Shown one piece after another: positions 1 through 8,809 of a stretch of DNA of 64,000 nucleotides. The stretch lies in contig NZ_JAERRL010000004.1 in NCBI RefSeq assembly GCF_016741785.1, forward strand, positions 62,001 to 126,000, written 5' to 3'. A model generated the notes under the pieces. The model had not been told where the DNA came from and ran no database searches. It was given only the letters and a program-made list of their open reading frames with translations. Made by a program: the position numbers and the translations under genes. Within the stretch, counting starts at the first letter, position 1. Each line of letters starts with the position of its first letter. The stretch is from Streptomyces sp. 7-21 (GTDB lineage: Bacteria > Actinomycetota > Actinomycetes > Streptomycetales > Streptomycetaceae).

Positions 1-869
1 TGTTCACCATCATCCTGGTCGTCTCGCTGCTGGCCGTGGCCGCCGCGGCGCTGCTGGCCGTGCGCCAGGCCCGCCGCGTCGCCGCGCCGCTGACCGACCT
101 GGCCGAGACCGCCGAGCGCCTCGGCTCGGGCGACCCCCGCCCCCGCCACCGCCGGTACGGCGTCGAGGAGCTGGACCGCGTCGCCGACGTGCTCGACGCC
201 AGCGCCGAACGCATCGCCCGCATGCTCACCGCGGAGCGGCGGCTCGCCGCCGACGCCTCCCACCAGCTGCGCACGCCGCTGACGGCGCTGTCGATGCGCC
301 TGGAGGAGATCATCGCCACCGACGACGCCGACACCGTCAAGGAGGAGGCGGCGATCGCGCTGGCGCAGGTGGAGCGGCTGACGGACGTCGTGCAGCGGCT
401 GCTGACCAACTCGCGCGACCCCCGCACCGGCTCGGCCATCGCCTTCGACGTGGACGAGATCGTCAAGCAGCAGATCGAGGAGTGGAAACCGGCCTTCCGC
501 AGCGCCGGGCGGGCCCTGGTCCACTCCGGCAAGGAGGGGCTGCGCGCGGTCGGCACGCCGGGCGCGGTCGCGCAGGTGCTGGCCACGCTCGTGGAGAACG
601 CCCTGATGCACGGCGCGGGAACGGTCGCCCTGCGCACCCGCACCACGGGCAACCAGGTGGTCGTGGAGGTCACCGACAACGGCCCCGGGGTGCCGACCGA
701 GCTGGGCGCCCGCGTCTTCGAGCGCACCGTCAGCGGCCGGAACTCCACCGGACTGGGCCTGGCGGTCGCCCGCGACCTGGCCGAGGCGGACGGCGGGCGC
801 CTGGAGCTGCTCCAGTCGCGGCCCCCCGTGTTCGCGCTCTTCCTCAGCCGCGAGGCGGACAAGGACTGA
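1..869 (+). CDS. Sensor histidine kinase, 3' part (5' end outside window)
   Basis: This is the C-terminal 288 residues of a membrane sensor kinase that autophosphorylates and passes phosphate to a response regulator. The frame is open from base 3, so the gene begins left of the window. Seen: a hydrophobic membrane segment at the very start (visible residues 1-20), a HAMP-like linker (about 21-75), and a HisKA dimerisation helix with the H-box SHQLRTPLT (phospho-accepting His at visible residue 87, codon 261-263). The HATPase_c domain follows with an N-box around residue 199 (ENALMHG), a G1 box DNGPGVP near 225 and a G2 box GLGLAV near 250. All motifs needed for activity are intact. The cognate regulator is presumably upstream, out of sight, so the signal is unknown. 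Confidence 0.93.
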   Translation, partial: FTIILVVSLLAVAAAALLAVRQARRVAAPLTDLAETAERLGSGDPRPRHRRYGVEELDRVADVLDASAERIARMLTAERRLAADASHQLRTPLTALSMRLEEIIATDDADTVKEEAAIALAQVERLTDVVQRLLTNSRDPRTGSAIAFDVDEIVKQQIEEWKPAFRSAGRALVHSGKEGLRAVGTPGAVAQVLATLVENALMHGAGTVALRTRTTGNQVVVEVTDNGPGVPTELGARVFERTVSGRNSTGLGLAVARDLAEADGGRLELLQSRPPVFALFLSREADKD

Positions 870-908
870 CGCCACGGCTCCGCGGGGCCCGCGCCCCGGG
901 GCCGCCGG

Positions 909-1409
909 CTAGACCGCCAGCGGCGCGCGGTCGCGGTCCCCGGCCGCCGGGGCGGCGGGCGCGGGCGGCACGGCGCGGAAGACCCAGGTGCGGTAGGACC
1001 AGAAGCGGAACAGCGAGCCGATGCCGAGCCCGATCACGTTCTTCGCGAGGTTGTCGGCGAGCGGCGAGGTGAAGCCCAGGCCGTAGTGGGAGAGCGCGAG
1101 CACGCCGTTCTCCAGGACCATGCCGGCGCCCGAGAACAGCAGGAACAGGCTTGCCTCCCGCCGCCGCCGGGTCTTGTCGCAGTGACGGTAGGTCCAGTAG
1201 CGGTTCCCGGCGTAGTTTGTGCACACCGCGGCGGTGGTCGCGATCACCCCGGAGCGGACCGGAGCCAGGCCCGCCGCGTGCGCGCACAGGTTGAACACCA
1301 GCACGTTGACCAGGAAACCGAAGGCGCCCACGGCGCCGAACCGGGCGGCTTCCCGCGCGATCCCCGGGAGCCTGGCGCGTGCGGAGTGCGGGCCCCTCAT
1401 GCCGGTCAT
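909..1409 (-). CDS. GtrA-like membrane protein
   Basis: A protein of about 166 aa with four predicted membrane helices and the GtrA-family signature: FGAVGAFGFLVNVLVF in helix 1, NRYWTYR after helix 2, and FRFWSYRTWVF at the end. GtrA-like proteins are thought to help move polyprenyl-linked sugars across the membrane for wall glycopolymers or O-antigen glucosylation. This role is inferred from the family. The gene is divergent from purK with under 100 bases between the starts. The reading frame extends upstream to 1508, but that extension would run into purK, so I chose the ATG at 1409 (the ATG at 1400 is also possible). Neither start has a strong ribosome binding site. A Pro/Ala-rich tail ends the protein. 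Confidence 0.82.
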   Translation of the reverse strand: MTGMRGPHSARARLPGIAREAARFGAVGAFGFLVNVLVFNLCAHAAGLAPVRSGVIATTAAVCTNYAGNRYWTYRHCDKTRRRREASLFLLFSGAGMVLENGVLALSHYGLGFTSPLADNLAKNVIGLGIGSLFRFWSYRTWVFRAVPPAPAAPAAGDRDRAPLAV

Positions 1410-1501
1410 GCTAGGAGACAACGAGGGGCGCCGCGCCCGGGTTCCTCGCCCGCCTGCCGCGCTCCGGCCAGGCTGTGGGAGCCGGTCGATACGCTGGGGG
1501 C

Positions 1502-2659
1502 GTGACATTCCCGGTAGTCGGCATGATCGGAGGCGGGCAGCTGGCCCGCATGACGCACGAGGCGGGCATTCCGCTCGGCATCAGGTTCAGGCTTCTCAGC
1601 GACGGCCCGCAGGACTCCGCTGCCCAGGTGGTGCGGGACGTCGTTGTCGGCGACTACCGCGATCTGGACACGCTGCGCTCCTTCGCCCGGGGCTGCGACG
1701 TGATCACGTTCGACCACGAGCACGTGCCCAACGAGCACCTGCAAGCTCTGGTGGCCGACGGCGTGACCGTCCGTCCCGGCCCCGGCGCGCTGCGGTACGC
1801 GCAGGACAAGGGCGCCATGCGCGCGCGCCTGACGGAGCTGGGCGTCCCCTGCCCCCGCCACCGGATCGTCACGGACCCCGCCGACGTGTGCCGGTTCGCC
1901 GGCGAGGCGGGCGGTTTCCCGGTGGTGCTGAAGACGGTGCACGGCGGGTACGACGGCAAGGGGGTGTGGGTCGTCGGCTCCGCCGCCGAGGCCGAGGCGG
2001 CTGCCGGGCCCGGCGGCCCGTTCCGGGCCGGGGTGCCCGTGCTGGCCGAGGAGAAGGTGGACTTCGCCCGGGAACTCGCGGCCAGCGTGGTGCGTTCCCC
2101 GCATGGGCAGGCCGTCGCCTACCCGGTCGTGGAGTCGGTCCAGACCGGCGGCGTGTGCGACACGGTGATCGCCCCCGCGCCCGGGCTCGACGCGTCGCTG
2201 GCCGTGGCGGCCCAGGAGCTGGCGCTCCGCCTCGCCCGCGAGCTGGACGTCGTCGGGCACCTGGCGGTCGAGTTGTTCGAGACGCGCGACGGGCGGGTGC
2301 TGGTGAACGAGCTGGCGATGCGCCCGCACAACTCGGGTCACTGGACGCAGGACGGCGCCGTCACCTCGCAGTTCGCCAACCACCTGCGGGCCGTGCTCGA
2401 CCTGCCGCTGGGCGATCCGCGGCCCCGCGCGCCCTGGACGGTGATGACGAACGTCCTGGGCGGTGATTATCCCGACATGTACCCGGCGTTCCTGCACTGC
2501 ATGGCCCGCGACCCGGGCCTGAAGATCCACATGTACGGCAAGGACGTGAAGCCCGGCCGCAAGGTGGGGCACGTCACCGTCTGCGGCGAGGACCTGGCCG
2601 ACGTCCGCGCACGCGCGCGGCACGCCGCCGACTACCTGCGCGGCGTCATCGACGAGTGA
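1502..2659 (+). CDS. purK: 5-(carboxyamino)imidazole ribonucleotide synthase PurK
   Basis: An ATP-grasp enzyme of 385 aa that carboxylates aminoimidazole ribonucleotide (AIR) with bicarbonate and ATP to N5-CAIR, the sixth step of purine synthesis, in the cytoplasm. Seen: an N-terminal nucleotide-binding fold (VGMIGGGQLARM), the ATP-grasp core with VLKTVHGGYDGKGVWVV around residue 140-160, and the metal/ATP-binding segment NELAMRPHNSGHWTQD typical of PurK. The length is normal for the family. I chose the GTG at 1502 because the protein then begins directly before the first beta strand. An in-frame start at 1475 would add nine non-conserved residues. purE follows 63 bases downstream, so the two are probably one operon. 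Confidence 0.97.
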   Translation: MTFPVVGMIGGGQLARMTHEAGIPLGIRFRLLSDGPQDSAAQVVRDVVVGDYRDLDTLRSFARGCDVITFDHEHVPNEHLQALVADGVTVRPGPGALRYAQDKGAMRARLTELGVPCPRHRIVTDPADVCRFAGEAGGFPVVLKTVHGGYDGKGVWVVGSAAEAEAAAGPGGPFRAGVPVLAEEKVDFARELAASVVRSPHGQAVAYPVVESVQTGGVCDTVIAPAPGLDASLAVAAQELALRLARELDVVGHLAVELFETRDGRVLVNELAMRPHNSGHWTQDGAVTSQFANHLRAVLDLPLGDPRPRAPWTVMTNVLGGDYPDMYPAFLHCMARDPGLKIHMYGKDVKPGRKVGHVTVCGEDLADVRARARHAADYLRGVIDE

Positions 2660-2722
2660 GACCGCCCGGCGCGCCCGGGCCGCGGGAACCACCTGCCGCA
2701 GACACGAACTGAGGGGAGACCT

Positions 2723-3289
2723 ATGAGCAGCCCGGCGCGGCCGCTGGTCGGCATCGTGATGGGATCGGATTCGGACTGGCCGGTGATGCGTGCCGCCGCT
2801 GAGGCGCTGGCGGAGTTCTCCGTGCCGTACGAGGTGGACGTCGTCTCGGCGCACCGCATGCCGCAGGAGATGCTCGCCTACGGGGAGCAGGCGGACGGCC
2901 GCGGCCTGCGGGCAGTCATCGCGGGCGCGGGCGGCGCCGCCCACCTGCCGGGCATGCTCGCCGCCGTCACACCGCTGCCCGTGATCGGCGTGCCCGTGCC
3001 GCTGAAGCACCTGGACGGCATGGACTCGCTGCTGTCGATCGTGCAGATGCCCGCCGGGGTCCCCGTCGCCACGGTCTCCGTCGGCGGCGCGCGGAACGCC
3101 GGGCTCCTCGCCGTCCGCATGCTGGCCGCCCACGATGCGGAGCTGCGCGCGCGGATGCGCGGCTTCCAGGAGGAGCTGCGGCAGCTGGCGGCGCGCAAGG
3201 GCGAGCGGCTGCGCGCCTCGCTGGCCGGCGGCACGGACGGCACGGCCAGCACGGCCAGCACGGACAGCCCCGTGGGGAGCGGGAAGTGA
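2723..3289 (+). CDS. purE: N5-CAIR mutase PurE
   Basis: A class I PurE of 188 aa that moves the carboxyl group of N5-CAIR to give CAIR, directly using the PurK product. Seen: [13 protein letters not shown] at residues about 10-22, the active-site loop SAHRMP, and [11 protein letters not shown], all hallmarks of bacterial PurE. The last 20 residues are a Thr/Ala/Ser/Gly-rich tail encoded by short GC-rich repeats (around 3230-3280) and are probably disordered. A good ribosome binding site (GAGGGGAGA) stands before the ATG. The stop codon overlaps the start of the dipeptidase gene by four bases, so translation of the two is likely coupled. Confidence 0.97.
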   Translation: MSSPARPLVGIVMGSDSDWPVMRAAAEALAEFSVPYEVDVVSAHRMPQEMLAYGEQADGRGLRAVIAGAGGAAHLPGMLAAVTPLPVIGVPVPLKHLDGMDSLLSIVQMPAGVPVATVSVGGARNAGLLAVRMLAAHDAELRARMRGFQEELRQLAARKGERLRASLAGGTDGTASTASTDSPVGSGK

Positions 3290-4509
3290 CCGCCGGGGCC
3301 GACGCGCTGGCGCGGGCGCGGGAGCTGCTGACGGTGCACCCCGTCGTCGACGGGCACAACGACCTGCCCTGGGCACTGCGCATGCAGGTCGGCTACGACC
3401 TCGGCCAGCGCGACCTGGCCGAGGACCAGTCGGCGCACCTCCACACCGACCTGCCGCGGCTGCGGGCCGGCGGCGTGGGCGCGCAGTTCTGGTCGGTGTA
3501 CGTGCCGGGGGAGTACGCGGGTGACGCCGCCGTGAGCGCCTGCCTGGAGCAGATCGACGCGGTCCTCGCCCTCGTGGCCCGCTACCCGGAGCAGCTGCGG
3601 CTGGCGCTGACCGCCGACGACGTCGCCGAGGCGCGTGCCGAGGGGCGCATCGCCTCGCTGATGGGCGCCGAGGGCGGCCACTGCCTGAACAACTCGCTCG
3701 CCACGCTGCGGGCGTTCCACCGGCTCGGCGTGCGGTACCTGACCCTGACGCACAACCAGAACAACGACTGGGCCGACTCGGCGACCGACGAGCCGCGGCA
3801 CGGCGGGCTCACGGCCTTCGGCGAGGAGGTCGTGCGCGAGATGAACCGCCTGGGCATGCTCGTGGACCTCTCGCACGTGTCGGCGGACACCATGCGCGCC
3901 GCGCTGCGGGTCACCGAGGCGCCGGTGATCTTCTCGCACTCCTCGGCGCGCGCCGTCTGCCCGCACCCCAGGAACGTGCCGGATGACGTGCTGGCGGCGC
4001 TGCCCGCGAACGGCGGGGTGGCGATGGCGACCTTCGTGCCGAAGTTCGTGCTGCCGGAGGCCGCCGAGTGGATGGCGCGCGCGGATGCGCACCTGCAGGC
4101 GCACGGGGTGGACCCGCTCGACATGGGGGAGCGGGCCCAGCGGCTGCGCGCGGAGTTCGAGGCGGCGAATCCCCGGCCCCGCGCCACCGCCGCGACCGTC
4201 GCCGACCACCTGGACCACATGCGTGAGGTCGCGGGCATCGACCACATCGGCCTCGGCGGCGACTACGACGGCACGGCGTTCGTGCCCGACGGCCTCGAGA
4301 GCGTGGCGGGCTACCCCCGCCTGATCGCCGAACTGCTCGACCGCGGCTGGTCCGAGGCCGACCTGGCGAAGCTGACGTGGCACAACGCGGTGCGCGTGCT
4401 GCGCGACGCCGAGGCCGTCGCCCGGTCGCTCGCCGCCAGCCGCCCGCCCTCGCTGGCGACCATCGAGCGGCCCGGCGGGCCGGGCGCCGGCCCCGCTGAG
4501 GCGGGGTGA
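3286..4509 (+). CDS. Membrane-dipeptidase-like zinc peptidase (M19)
   Basis: A 407-aa metal-dependent dipeptidase of family M19 (renal dipeptidase fold), which hydrolyses dipeptides using a two-zinc site. Seen: the first metal motif [14 protein letters not shown] near residue 19-32, [11 protein letters not shown] around 125, [18 protein letters not shown] around 220, and GLGGDYDGT near 320, the usual ordered landmarks of the family. No signal peptide or membrane segment is visible, so it is probably cytoplasmic despite the family name. It starts with GTG inside a four-base overlap with purE and is therefore the third gene of the purK-purE operon. A link to purine metabolism is not evident. 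A Pro/Gly-rich tail ends the protein. Confidence 0.95.
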   Translation: MTAGADALARARELLTVHPVVDGHNDLPWALRMQVGYDLGQRDLAEDQSAHLHTDLPRLRAGGVGAQFWSVYVPGEYAGDAAVSACLEQIDAVLALVARYPEQLRLALTADDVAEARAEGRIASLMGAEGGHCLNNSLATLRAFHRLGVRYLTLTHNQNNDWADSATDEPRHGGLTAFGEEVVREMNRLGMLVDLSHVSADTMRAALRVTEAPVIFSHSSARAVCPHPRNVPDDVLAALPANGGVAMATFVPKFVLPEAAEWMARADAHLQAHGVDPLDMGERAQRLRAEFEAANPRPRATAATVADHLDHMREVAGIDHIGLGGDYDGTAFVPDGLESVAGYPRLIAELLDRGWSEADLAKLTWHNAVRVLRDAEAVARSLAASRPPSLATIERPGGPGAGPAEAG

Positions 4510-4600
4510 CTGGCTGGGACGAGCCCGCCATGACGGGGTTTTCGGCCAGACACCCGTCACGGACGGTGCTCGTCCGGCGACGCAGCCGTACGGTGAGAAG

Positions 4601-6778
4601 ATGCGCCGCACTGCGTGGCAGACGCTCCTCACGCTCGTGGCCGCCGCCGGGCTGGTCGCGGGCGGCCTGGGTACCCCGCTGTCCTGGGCCCGTGGTCCGG
4701 GCCAGACGCTGGAGCTGACGGTCCTCTCCTCCCGCCCGGACACCGTCACGGGCGGCGACGCGCTCGTCGAGGTCGCGCTGCCGCCGGGCCTGCCGCCAGG
4801 CGCCGTCGAGGTGCGGGCGGGCGGGCGCGACGTGACCGGAGCCTTCCGTCCCGTGCCGGGCCGCCCCGGCGCGCTGCGCGGCCTGGTCACCGGCCTGCCG
4901 CTGGGCACGACGACGCTGACGGCGGCGGCGCGCGGCCCGTCCGGGCGCCACGTGGGCCCCGCCCGCCTGACCGTCACCAGCCATCCGCGGACCGGGCCGG
5001 TGTTCTCGGGGCCGCACCAGACGCCGTTCATCTGCGACACCGAGCGGTTCGCCCTGGTCGCGGGCGGCGTCCTGGGCCCGCCGCTGGACGAGGACTGCTC
5101 GGCGGAAACCCGCGTCGACTACGTCTACCGGACCACGGACGGCGAGCTGCTGCCGCTCCCCGACGGGGTCACCAGACCCGCCGACCTGGCCTGGACGACG
5201 ACCAGCACCGGCGCGCGGGTGCCGTACATCGTCCGCGTCGAGACCGGCACCCTCAACCGCGCCATCTATGAGACCGCCGTGCTCGCCGACCCGGAGCTGC
5301 CGCCCCCCGACGCCTGGCACCGCTCGTCCGGCTGGAACGGCAGGCTCGTCTACACGCTGGGCGGCGGCTGCCCGCGCGGCTGGTACGTGCAGGGCGACGC
5401 GACCGGGGGCGTGACGCATGACGGGCTGCTGCGCCAGGGCTACGCCGTGGCCTCCTCGTCCCTGAACGTCTTCGGCAACAACTGCGACGACCTGCTCGCC
5501 GCCGAGTCCCTGGCGATGGTCAAGGAGCGCTTCATCGAGGCGTACGGCCCGCCCGAGTTCACCATCGGCTGGGGCTCCTCGGGCGGCTCCTACCAGGCGC
5601 ACCAGATCGGCGACAACTATCCCGGGCTCCTCGACGGCGCCCTGGTCGGCGCCAGCTTCCCGGACGTCAGCTTCGGCACCGTGCACACCCTCACCGACGC
5701 CTGGCTGCTCGACCACTACTTCCGCGAGACCGCGCCCGGCACGTTCACCAGCGAGCAGCAGCGTGCCGTCGCCGGCTTCGGCACCTGGGAGAGCATCGGC
5801 AGGCTCGCCTCGGCCGCGCGCCGGATCGACCCGCGGGTCTACTGCCCCAGCCAGCTGCCGCAGGACCTGCGGTACGACCCGGTCCGCAACCCGGACGGGG
5901 CGCGCTGCGACGTCTACAGCCACGCCGTGACCTCCTACGGCCGCGACCCGGAGACGGGCCTGGCCTACCGGCCGCTGGACAACCGCGGCATCGAGTACGG
6001 GCGGCAGGCGCTGACGGACGGCGTCATCAGCGTCGACCAGTTCCTCGACCTGAACGAGCGGATCGGCGGCTTCGACGCCGACGCGAACATCGTGCCCGAG
6101 CGGACGGCCGCCGATCCCGAGGCTGTGGCGGCGGCGTACCGCACCGGCCGGATGCTCAACGGCGGGGCCGGTCTGGCCGGGATGCCGGTGATCGACTACC
6201 GCGCCTACGCCGACGACAACGCCGGAGGCGACCTGCACATGCGGTTCCAGTCGTTCGCCACCCGCGCGCGGCTGGAGAAGGCCAACGGCACCAGCGCCAA
6301 TCACGTGATGCTCGTGGAGGACGACCGCGACGGAGAGCGCGGCTTCACCTCGGACAACCCGGTGCTGGCCTGGGCGCTGTCGCAGCTCGACGCCTGGCTC
6401 ACCGCGCTGCAGGCCGACGACGGGCCCGGCACGCCGGCCGAGCGCGTGGCCCGCACCAGGCCGCCGGGCCTGACCGATTCCTGCTTCGACCCGGTGACCG
6501 GCGAACGCATCGCCGAGCCGCAGGTGCCCGGCGTCGGCACGACGCGGTGCAATACCGCCTTCCCGGTGTGGTCCTCGCCCCGGATGGTCGCCGGGGCGGG
6601 CATGGCCAACGACGTGATCGTCTGCGAGCGGCGGCCGGCGGACCCGGACTCCTACGGCGTGCCGATGACCACGGCGCAGCGGGAGCGGCTGCTCCGCGTC
6701 TTCGCCGAGGGGGTGTGCGACTGGTCGCGGCCGGGCGTGGGCCAGCGCGGTCTCGGCGGCACCTGGCAGTTCTTCTGA
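4601..6778 (+). CDS. Secreted DUF6351-like alpha/beta-hydrolase family protein
   Basis: A secreted protein of 725 aa. Residues 1-30 form a Sec-type signal peptide (Arg-rich start, hydrophobic core, Ala-rich end). A beta-rich N-terminal domain follows (about 35-135), then a large domain with the segment GWGSSGGSYQ at residues 323-332. This resembles the nucleophile elbow of an alpha/beta hydrolase, with Ser327 as the candidate nucleophile. Several Cys residues suggest disulfides outside the cell. From memory the sequence resembles proteins annotated DUF6351, which have no proven substrate, so hydrolase activity is inferred from the elbow motif. It stands alone between the dipeptidase and a convergent GrpB gene. 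The ATG at 4601 is preceded by GTGAGAAG. Confidence 0.8.
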   Translation: MRRTAWQTLLTLVAAAGLVAGGLGTPLSWARGPGQTLELTVLSSRPDTVTGGDALVEVALPPGLPPGAVEVRAGGRDVTGAFRPVPGRPGALRGLVTGLPLGTTTLTAAARGPSGRHVGPARLTVTSHPRTGPVFSGPHQTPFICDTERFALVAGGVLGPPLDEDCSAETRVDYVYRTTDGELLPLPDGVTRPADLAWTTTSTGARVPYIVRVETGTLNRAIYETAVLADPELPPPDAWHRSSGWNGRLVYTLGGGCPRGWYVQGDATGGVTHDGLLRQGYAVASSSLNVFGNNCDDLLAAESLAMVKERFIEAYGPPEFTIGWGSSGGSYQAHQIGDNYPGLLDGALVGASFPDVSFGTVHTLTDAWLLDHYFRETAPGTFTSEQQRAVAGFGTWESIGRLASAARRIDPRVYCPSQLPQDLRYDPVRNPDGARCDVYSHAVTSYGRDPETGLAYRPLDNRGIEYGRQALTDGVISVDQFLDLNERIGGFDADANIVPERTAADPEAVAAAYRTGRMLNGGAGLAGMPVIDYRAYADDNAGGDLHMRFQSFATRARLEKANGTSANHVMLVEDDRDGERGFTSDNPVLAWALSQLDAWLTALQADDGPGTPAERVARTRPPGLTDSCFDPVTGERIAEPQVPGVGTTRCNTAFPVWSSPRMVAGAGMANDVIVCERRPADPDSYGVPMTTAQRERLLRVFAEGVCDWSRPGVGQRGLGGTWQFF

Positions 6779-6803
6779 ACGCCGGGCGCGGCGAGGCGCC
6801 GGG

Positions 6804-7388
6804 CTACGGCCGCCAGCCGGTGCGGGCCGCCCAGGACTCGGCGAGCTCGGTGAGCAGGTCCGTGACCGGGGCCATCACCTCGGCGTAGCCGCTGTGGCCG
6901 GCGACGGCGGCCGCCAGGGCGCGCTGGTAGCCGCTGTAGCCGGGGACCGCCTCGGGGTGCGCGCGGAACCAGTCGCGCAGCAGGAGGGCGCGCCGCTCCT
7001 CCGGCGAGCCGCTCAGGTGGGCGGACACGCGGGCGTCGCCGTCCGGGTGGCCGCGCCGGCACCACACGCGGGCCCGGCCCGCCGCGGGCGCGCCGTCCCA
7101 GCCGGCGGGGGCGTGCTCCGGCTCGGCGGGGCAGCGGGTGAAGCCGAGCCCGGCCAGCGGCGCGTCGAAGCTCTCGGCCGCGCGGTCCAGGTTCCGCACG
7201 CTGACCTGGAGGTCGATGACGTCCTGGGACGCCATGCCGGGCACGGCCGTGCCGCCGACGTGGTCGACGCGCACGGCTAACGGGCGCAGCGCGCTGCGAA
7301 GGTCCTCGCACAGTTCGGCGCCGCGGGTGGCCCAGGCGGGGCAGGCGTCGATGATGACGGGGCGCCGCACGCGCCGTAATCCGGACAT
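6804..7388 (-). CDS. GrpB/UPF0157 family protein with a TTA codon
   Basis: A 194-aa protein of the GrpB family (nucleotidyltransferase-like fold, often found alone or fused to dephospho-CoA kinase). Seen: the family landmark VDHVGGTAVPGMASQDVIDLQV at about residues 40-61, with the G-[ST] and D residues expected at a nucleotidyltransferase active site. The function of the family is not established. Leu37 is encoded by TTA (complement of 7278-7280), the codon read only by the bldA tRNA in Streptomyces, so expression may be delayed to development. The ATG at 7388 is preceded by GGAGGGG about 12 bases upstream. The gene converges on the DUF6351 gene and is divergent from the riboswitch-peptidase unit. 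Confidence 0.88.
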   Translation of the reverse strand: MSGLRRVRRPVIIDACPAWATRGAELCEDLRSALRPLAVRVDHVGGTAVPGMASQDVIDLQVSVRNLDRAAESFDAPLAGLGFTRCPAEPEHAPAGWDGAPAAGRARVWCRRGHPDGDARVSAHLSGSPEERRALLLRDWFRAHPEAVPGYSGYQRALAAAVAGHSGYAEVMAPVTDLLTELAESWAARTGWRP

Positions 7389-7713
7389 ATGAGAATTTCC
7401 CCTCCATTTGTTTTCGCTGGGACGCCGCCGTGACCGAATTCACGAGGAGGCCGCTGGCCGGCCGGGCGGTATGGCGCCCGTAAGTAACCCCGTCCCCGCC
7501 AAGTGGTCCCTGAATGCTGGTACTTGACCGCCATTTCGCTCACAGAGCCATTGCGTCCCGCTTTGCCCTGTGATTATGGCCTGGTGCGGTCGGTAACGGA
7601 ATCGGCCGTGCGGTAGATGCCGATCTTGGGTGAGTGGTCCCCGTTTTCTTGTGTCGTCCGAATTGGACGGTCTACGGTTCTGGCCGCGTCGCATCCGCGG
7701 CGCCCCGCTGCCG
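7389..7713. other. Intergenic region between GrpB gene and riboswitch
   Basis: This is 325 bases without a convincing gene. It must hold the divergent promoters of the GrpB gene (left) and of the riboswitch transcript (right). An inverted repeat CGTCC-N5-GGACG lies at 7655-7669. I could not identify a convincing -35/-10 pair for either direction. Confidence 0.5.
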
Positions 7714-7909
7714 GACGCCGAATCCTGTCGACGGCAGCGGAACGGCAGAACCATCCGCGCGACAGGAGCGGGGGACCCACGACCGCCGGGCGTGCCGCAC
7801 GCACGCCGGCTTGGGGTGAAGCCGCCGCCGACGCGGGGCGCACCGCGCCCGCGTCCAGCCGCGGCCGGGCGACTCCGGCCCGAACCCGACAGCTCACCTC
7901 GCAGGCGTT
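7714..7909 (+). promoter_or_regulatory. ydaO-type c-di-AMP riboswitch
   Basis: The leader of the LysM/M23 peptidase gene carries the conserved blocks of the ydaO/yuaA RNA in the right order. These are GACGCCGAATCCTG (7714-7727), GACAGGAGCGGGGGACCCA (7761-7779), TTGGGGTGAAGCC (7811-7823), then GGGCGACTCC (7867-7876) and CCCGAACCCGACAGCTCACCTCGCAGGCG (7880-7908). It ends 16 bases before the ATG, close to the ribosome binding site. Riboswitches of this class bind cyclic di-AMP and switch off wall-hydrolase genes in actinomycetes. That regulation is inferred here from the family. Confidence 0.93.
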
Positions 7910-7925
7910 GGAGAGGAGCACACCT

Positions 7926-8774
7926 ATGTCCGCACGCGGACGTCACCGCCGGGAGCGCGCCCGCCGCGTTACCCGCGTCTCCCTGATGCTTACCGCGGGC
8001 GGGGCCGGCGTGGCCCTCCCGCTGCTCGCCGCCGGTGGCGCCAGCGCCGCCGCGCCCGCCGCCCAGCCGGTCACGGCCCCGCACCAGGCGCCCCAGGGGG
8101 CCGCTGAGGACGAGGGCTCCGGCGTGTACACCGTCGTGAGCGGCGACACCCTGTTCAAGATCGCCACCAGCAACGACGTGGACGGCGGCTGGCGGAGCCT
8201 GTACGACGCCAACCGCGACGTGATCGGCGACGACCCGGACGTCATCTTCCCGGGCCAGGAGCTGCGCCTGGACGGTGCGCCGGCCTCCGGCGCCGCTGAG
8301 GAGGCTCCGGCTGAGGAGGCTCCGGCTGAGGAAGCCCCGGCTGAGGAGGCTCCCGCCGAGGAAGCGGCCGCGGGTTACACCGCCCCGGTCGCCGGCGCCG
8401 TGACCACCGGGTACGGCGTCGCCGGCGCGATGTGGTCCTCCGGCTACCACACCGGCATCGACTTCCCGGTCGCCACCGGCACCCCCGTCGTCGCCATCAC
8501 CTCCGGCGAGGTCGTCTCGGCCGGCAACGGCGGCGCCTACGGCAACGAGGTCGTCATCCGTCACGACGACGGCCACTACAGCCAGTACGCCCACCTGTCC
8601 TCGCTCGCCGTGAGCGCGGGTGAGCGCGTGACCACCGGCCAGCAGATCGGCCTGTCCGGCGCCACCGGCAACGTGACCGGCCCGCACCTGCACTTCGAGG
8701 TGCGGACCGGCCCGTCCTACGGCTCCGACGTCGACCCGCTGGCGTACCTGCGGTCCCACGGGGTCGCGCTCTGA
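7926..8774 (+). CDS. Secreted LysM / M23 peptidoglycan endopeptidase
   Basis: A secreted wall hydrolase of 282 aa that should cut peptide cross-links in peptidoglycan. Seen: an Arg-rich signal peptide (residues 1-40), a LysM peptidoglycan-binding domain from about residue 67 (YTVVSGDTLFKIA) to 116, a linker of five EEAPA-type repeats (about 124-148), and an M23 (LytM) domain from 149 to the end. The zinc motif HxxxD is present (His175, Asp179), as is the HLHF motif (His254, His256), so the enzyme should be active. A start further upstream in the open frame would lie inside the riboswitch. The ATG at 7926 follows GGAGAGGAG and is clearly correct. Control by c-di-AMP ties it to growth or spore germination. 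Confidence 0.96.
   Translation: MSARGRHRRERARRVTRVSLMLTAGGAGVALPLLAAGGASAAAPAAQPVTAPHQAPQGAAEDEGSGVYTVVSGDTLFKIATSNDVDGGWRSLYDANRDVIGDDPDVIFPGQELRLDGAPASGAAEEAPAEEAPAEEAPAEEAPAEEAAAGYTAPVAGAVTTGYGVAGAMWSSGYHTGIDFPVATGTPVVAITSGEVVSAGNGGAYGNEVVIRHDDGHYSQYAHLSSLAVSAGERVTTGQQIGLSGATGNVTGPHLHFEVRTGPSYGSDVDPLAYLRSHGVAL
8295..8369 (+). repeat. Five 15-bp tandem repeats coding the LysM-M23 linker
   Basis: Five copies of a 15-base unit close to GCTGAGGAGGCTCCG encode AEEAP repeats between the two domains of the peptidase. The first two copies are identical. The others differ at third codon positions or in the last unit. Copy number could vary between strains and change the reach of the catalytic domain. 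Confidence 0.9.
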
Positions 8775-8779
8775 CACCC

Positions 8780-8807
8780 CCGGCGCTCGCCCCCTGATGT
8801 GCGCCGG
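8780..8807. terminator. Possible bidirectional terminator
   Basis: CCGGCGC (8780-8786) pairs perfectly with GCGCCGG (8801-8807) across a 14-base loop, in the 35-base gap between the convergent peptidase and ABC permease genes. The long loop makes this only a moderate candidate. Confidence 0.4.
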
Positions 8808-8809
8808 TA

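Noticed and set aside
7277..7543. Open frame of 88 codons upstream of the GrpB gene
   Set aside because: It overlaps the start of the GrpB gene in another frame, has no family resemblance and no ribosome binding site.
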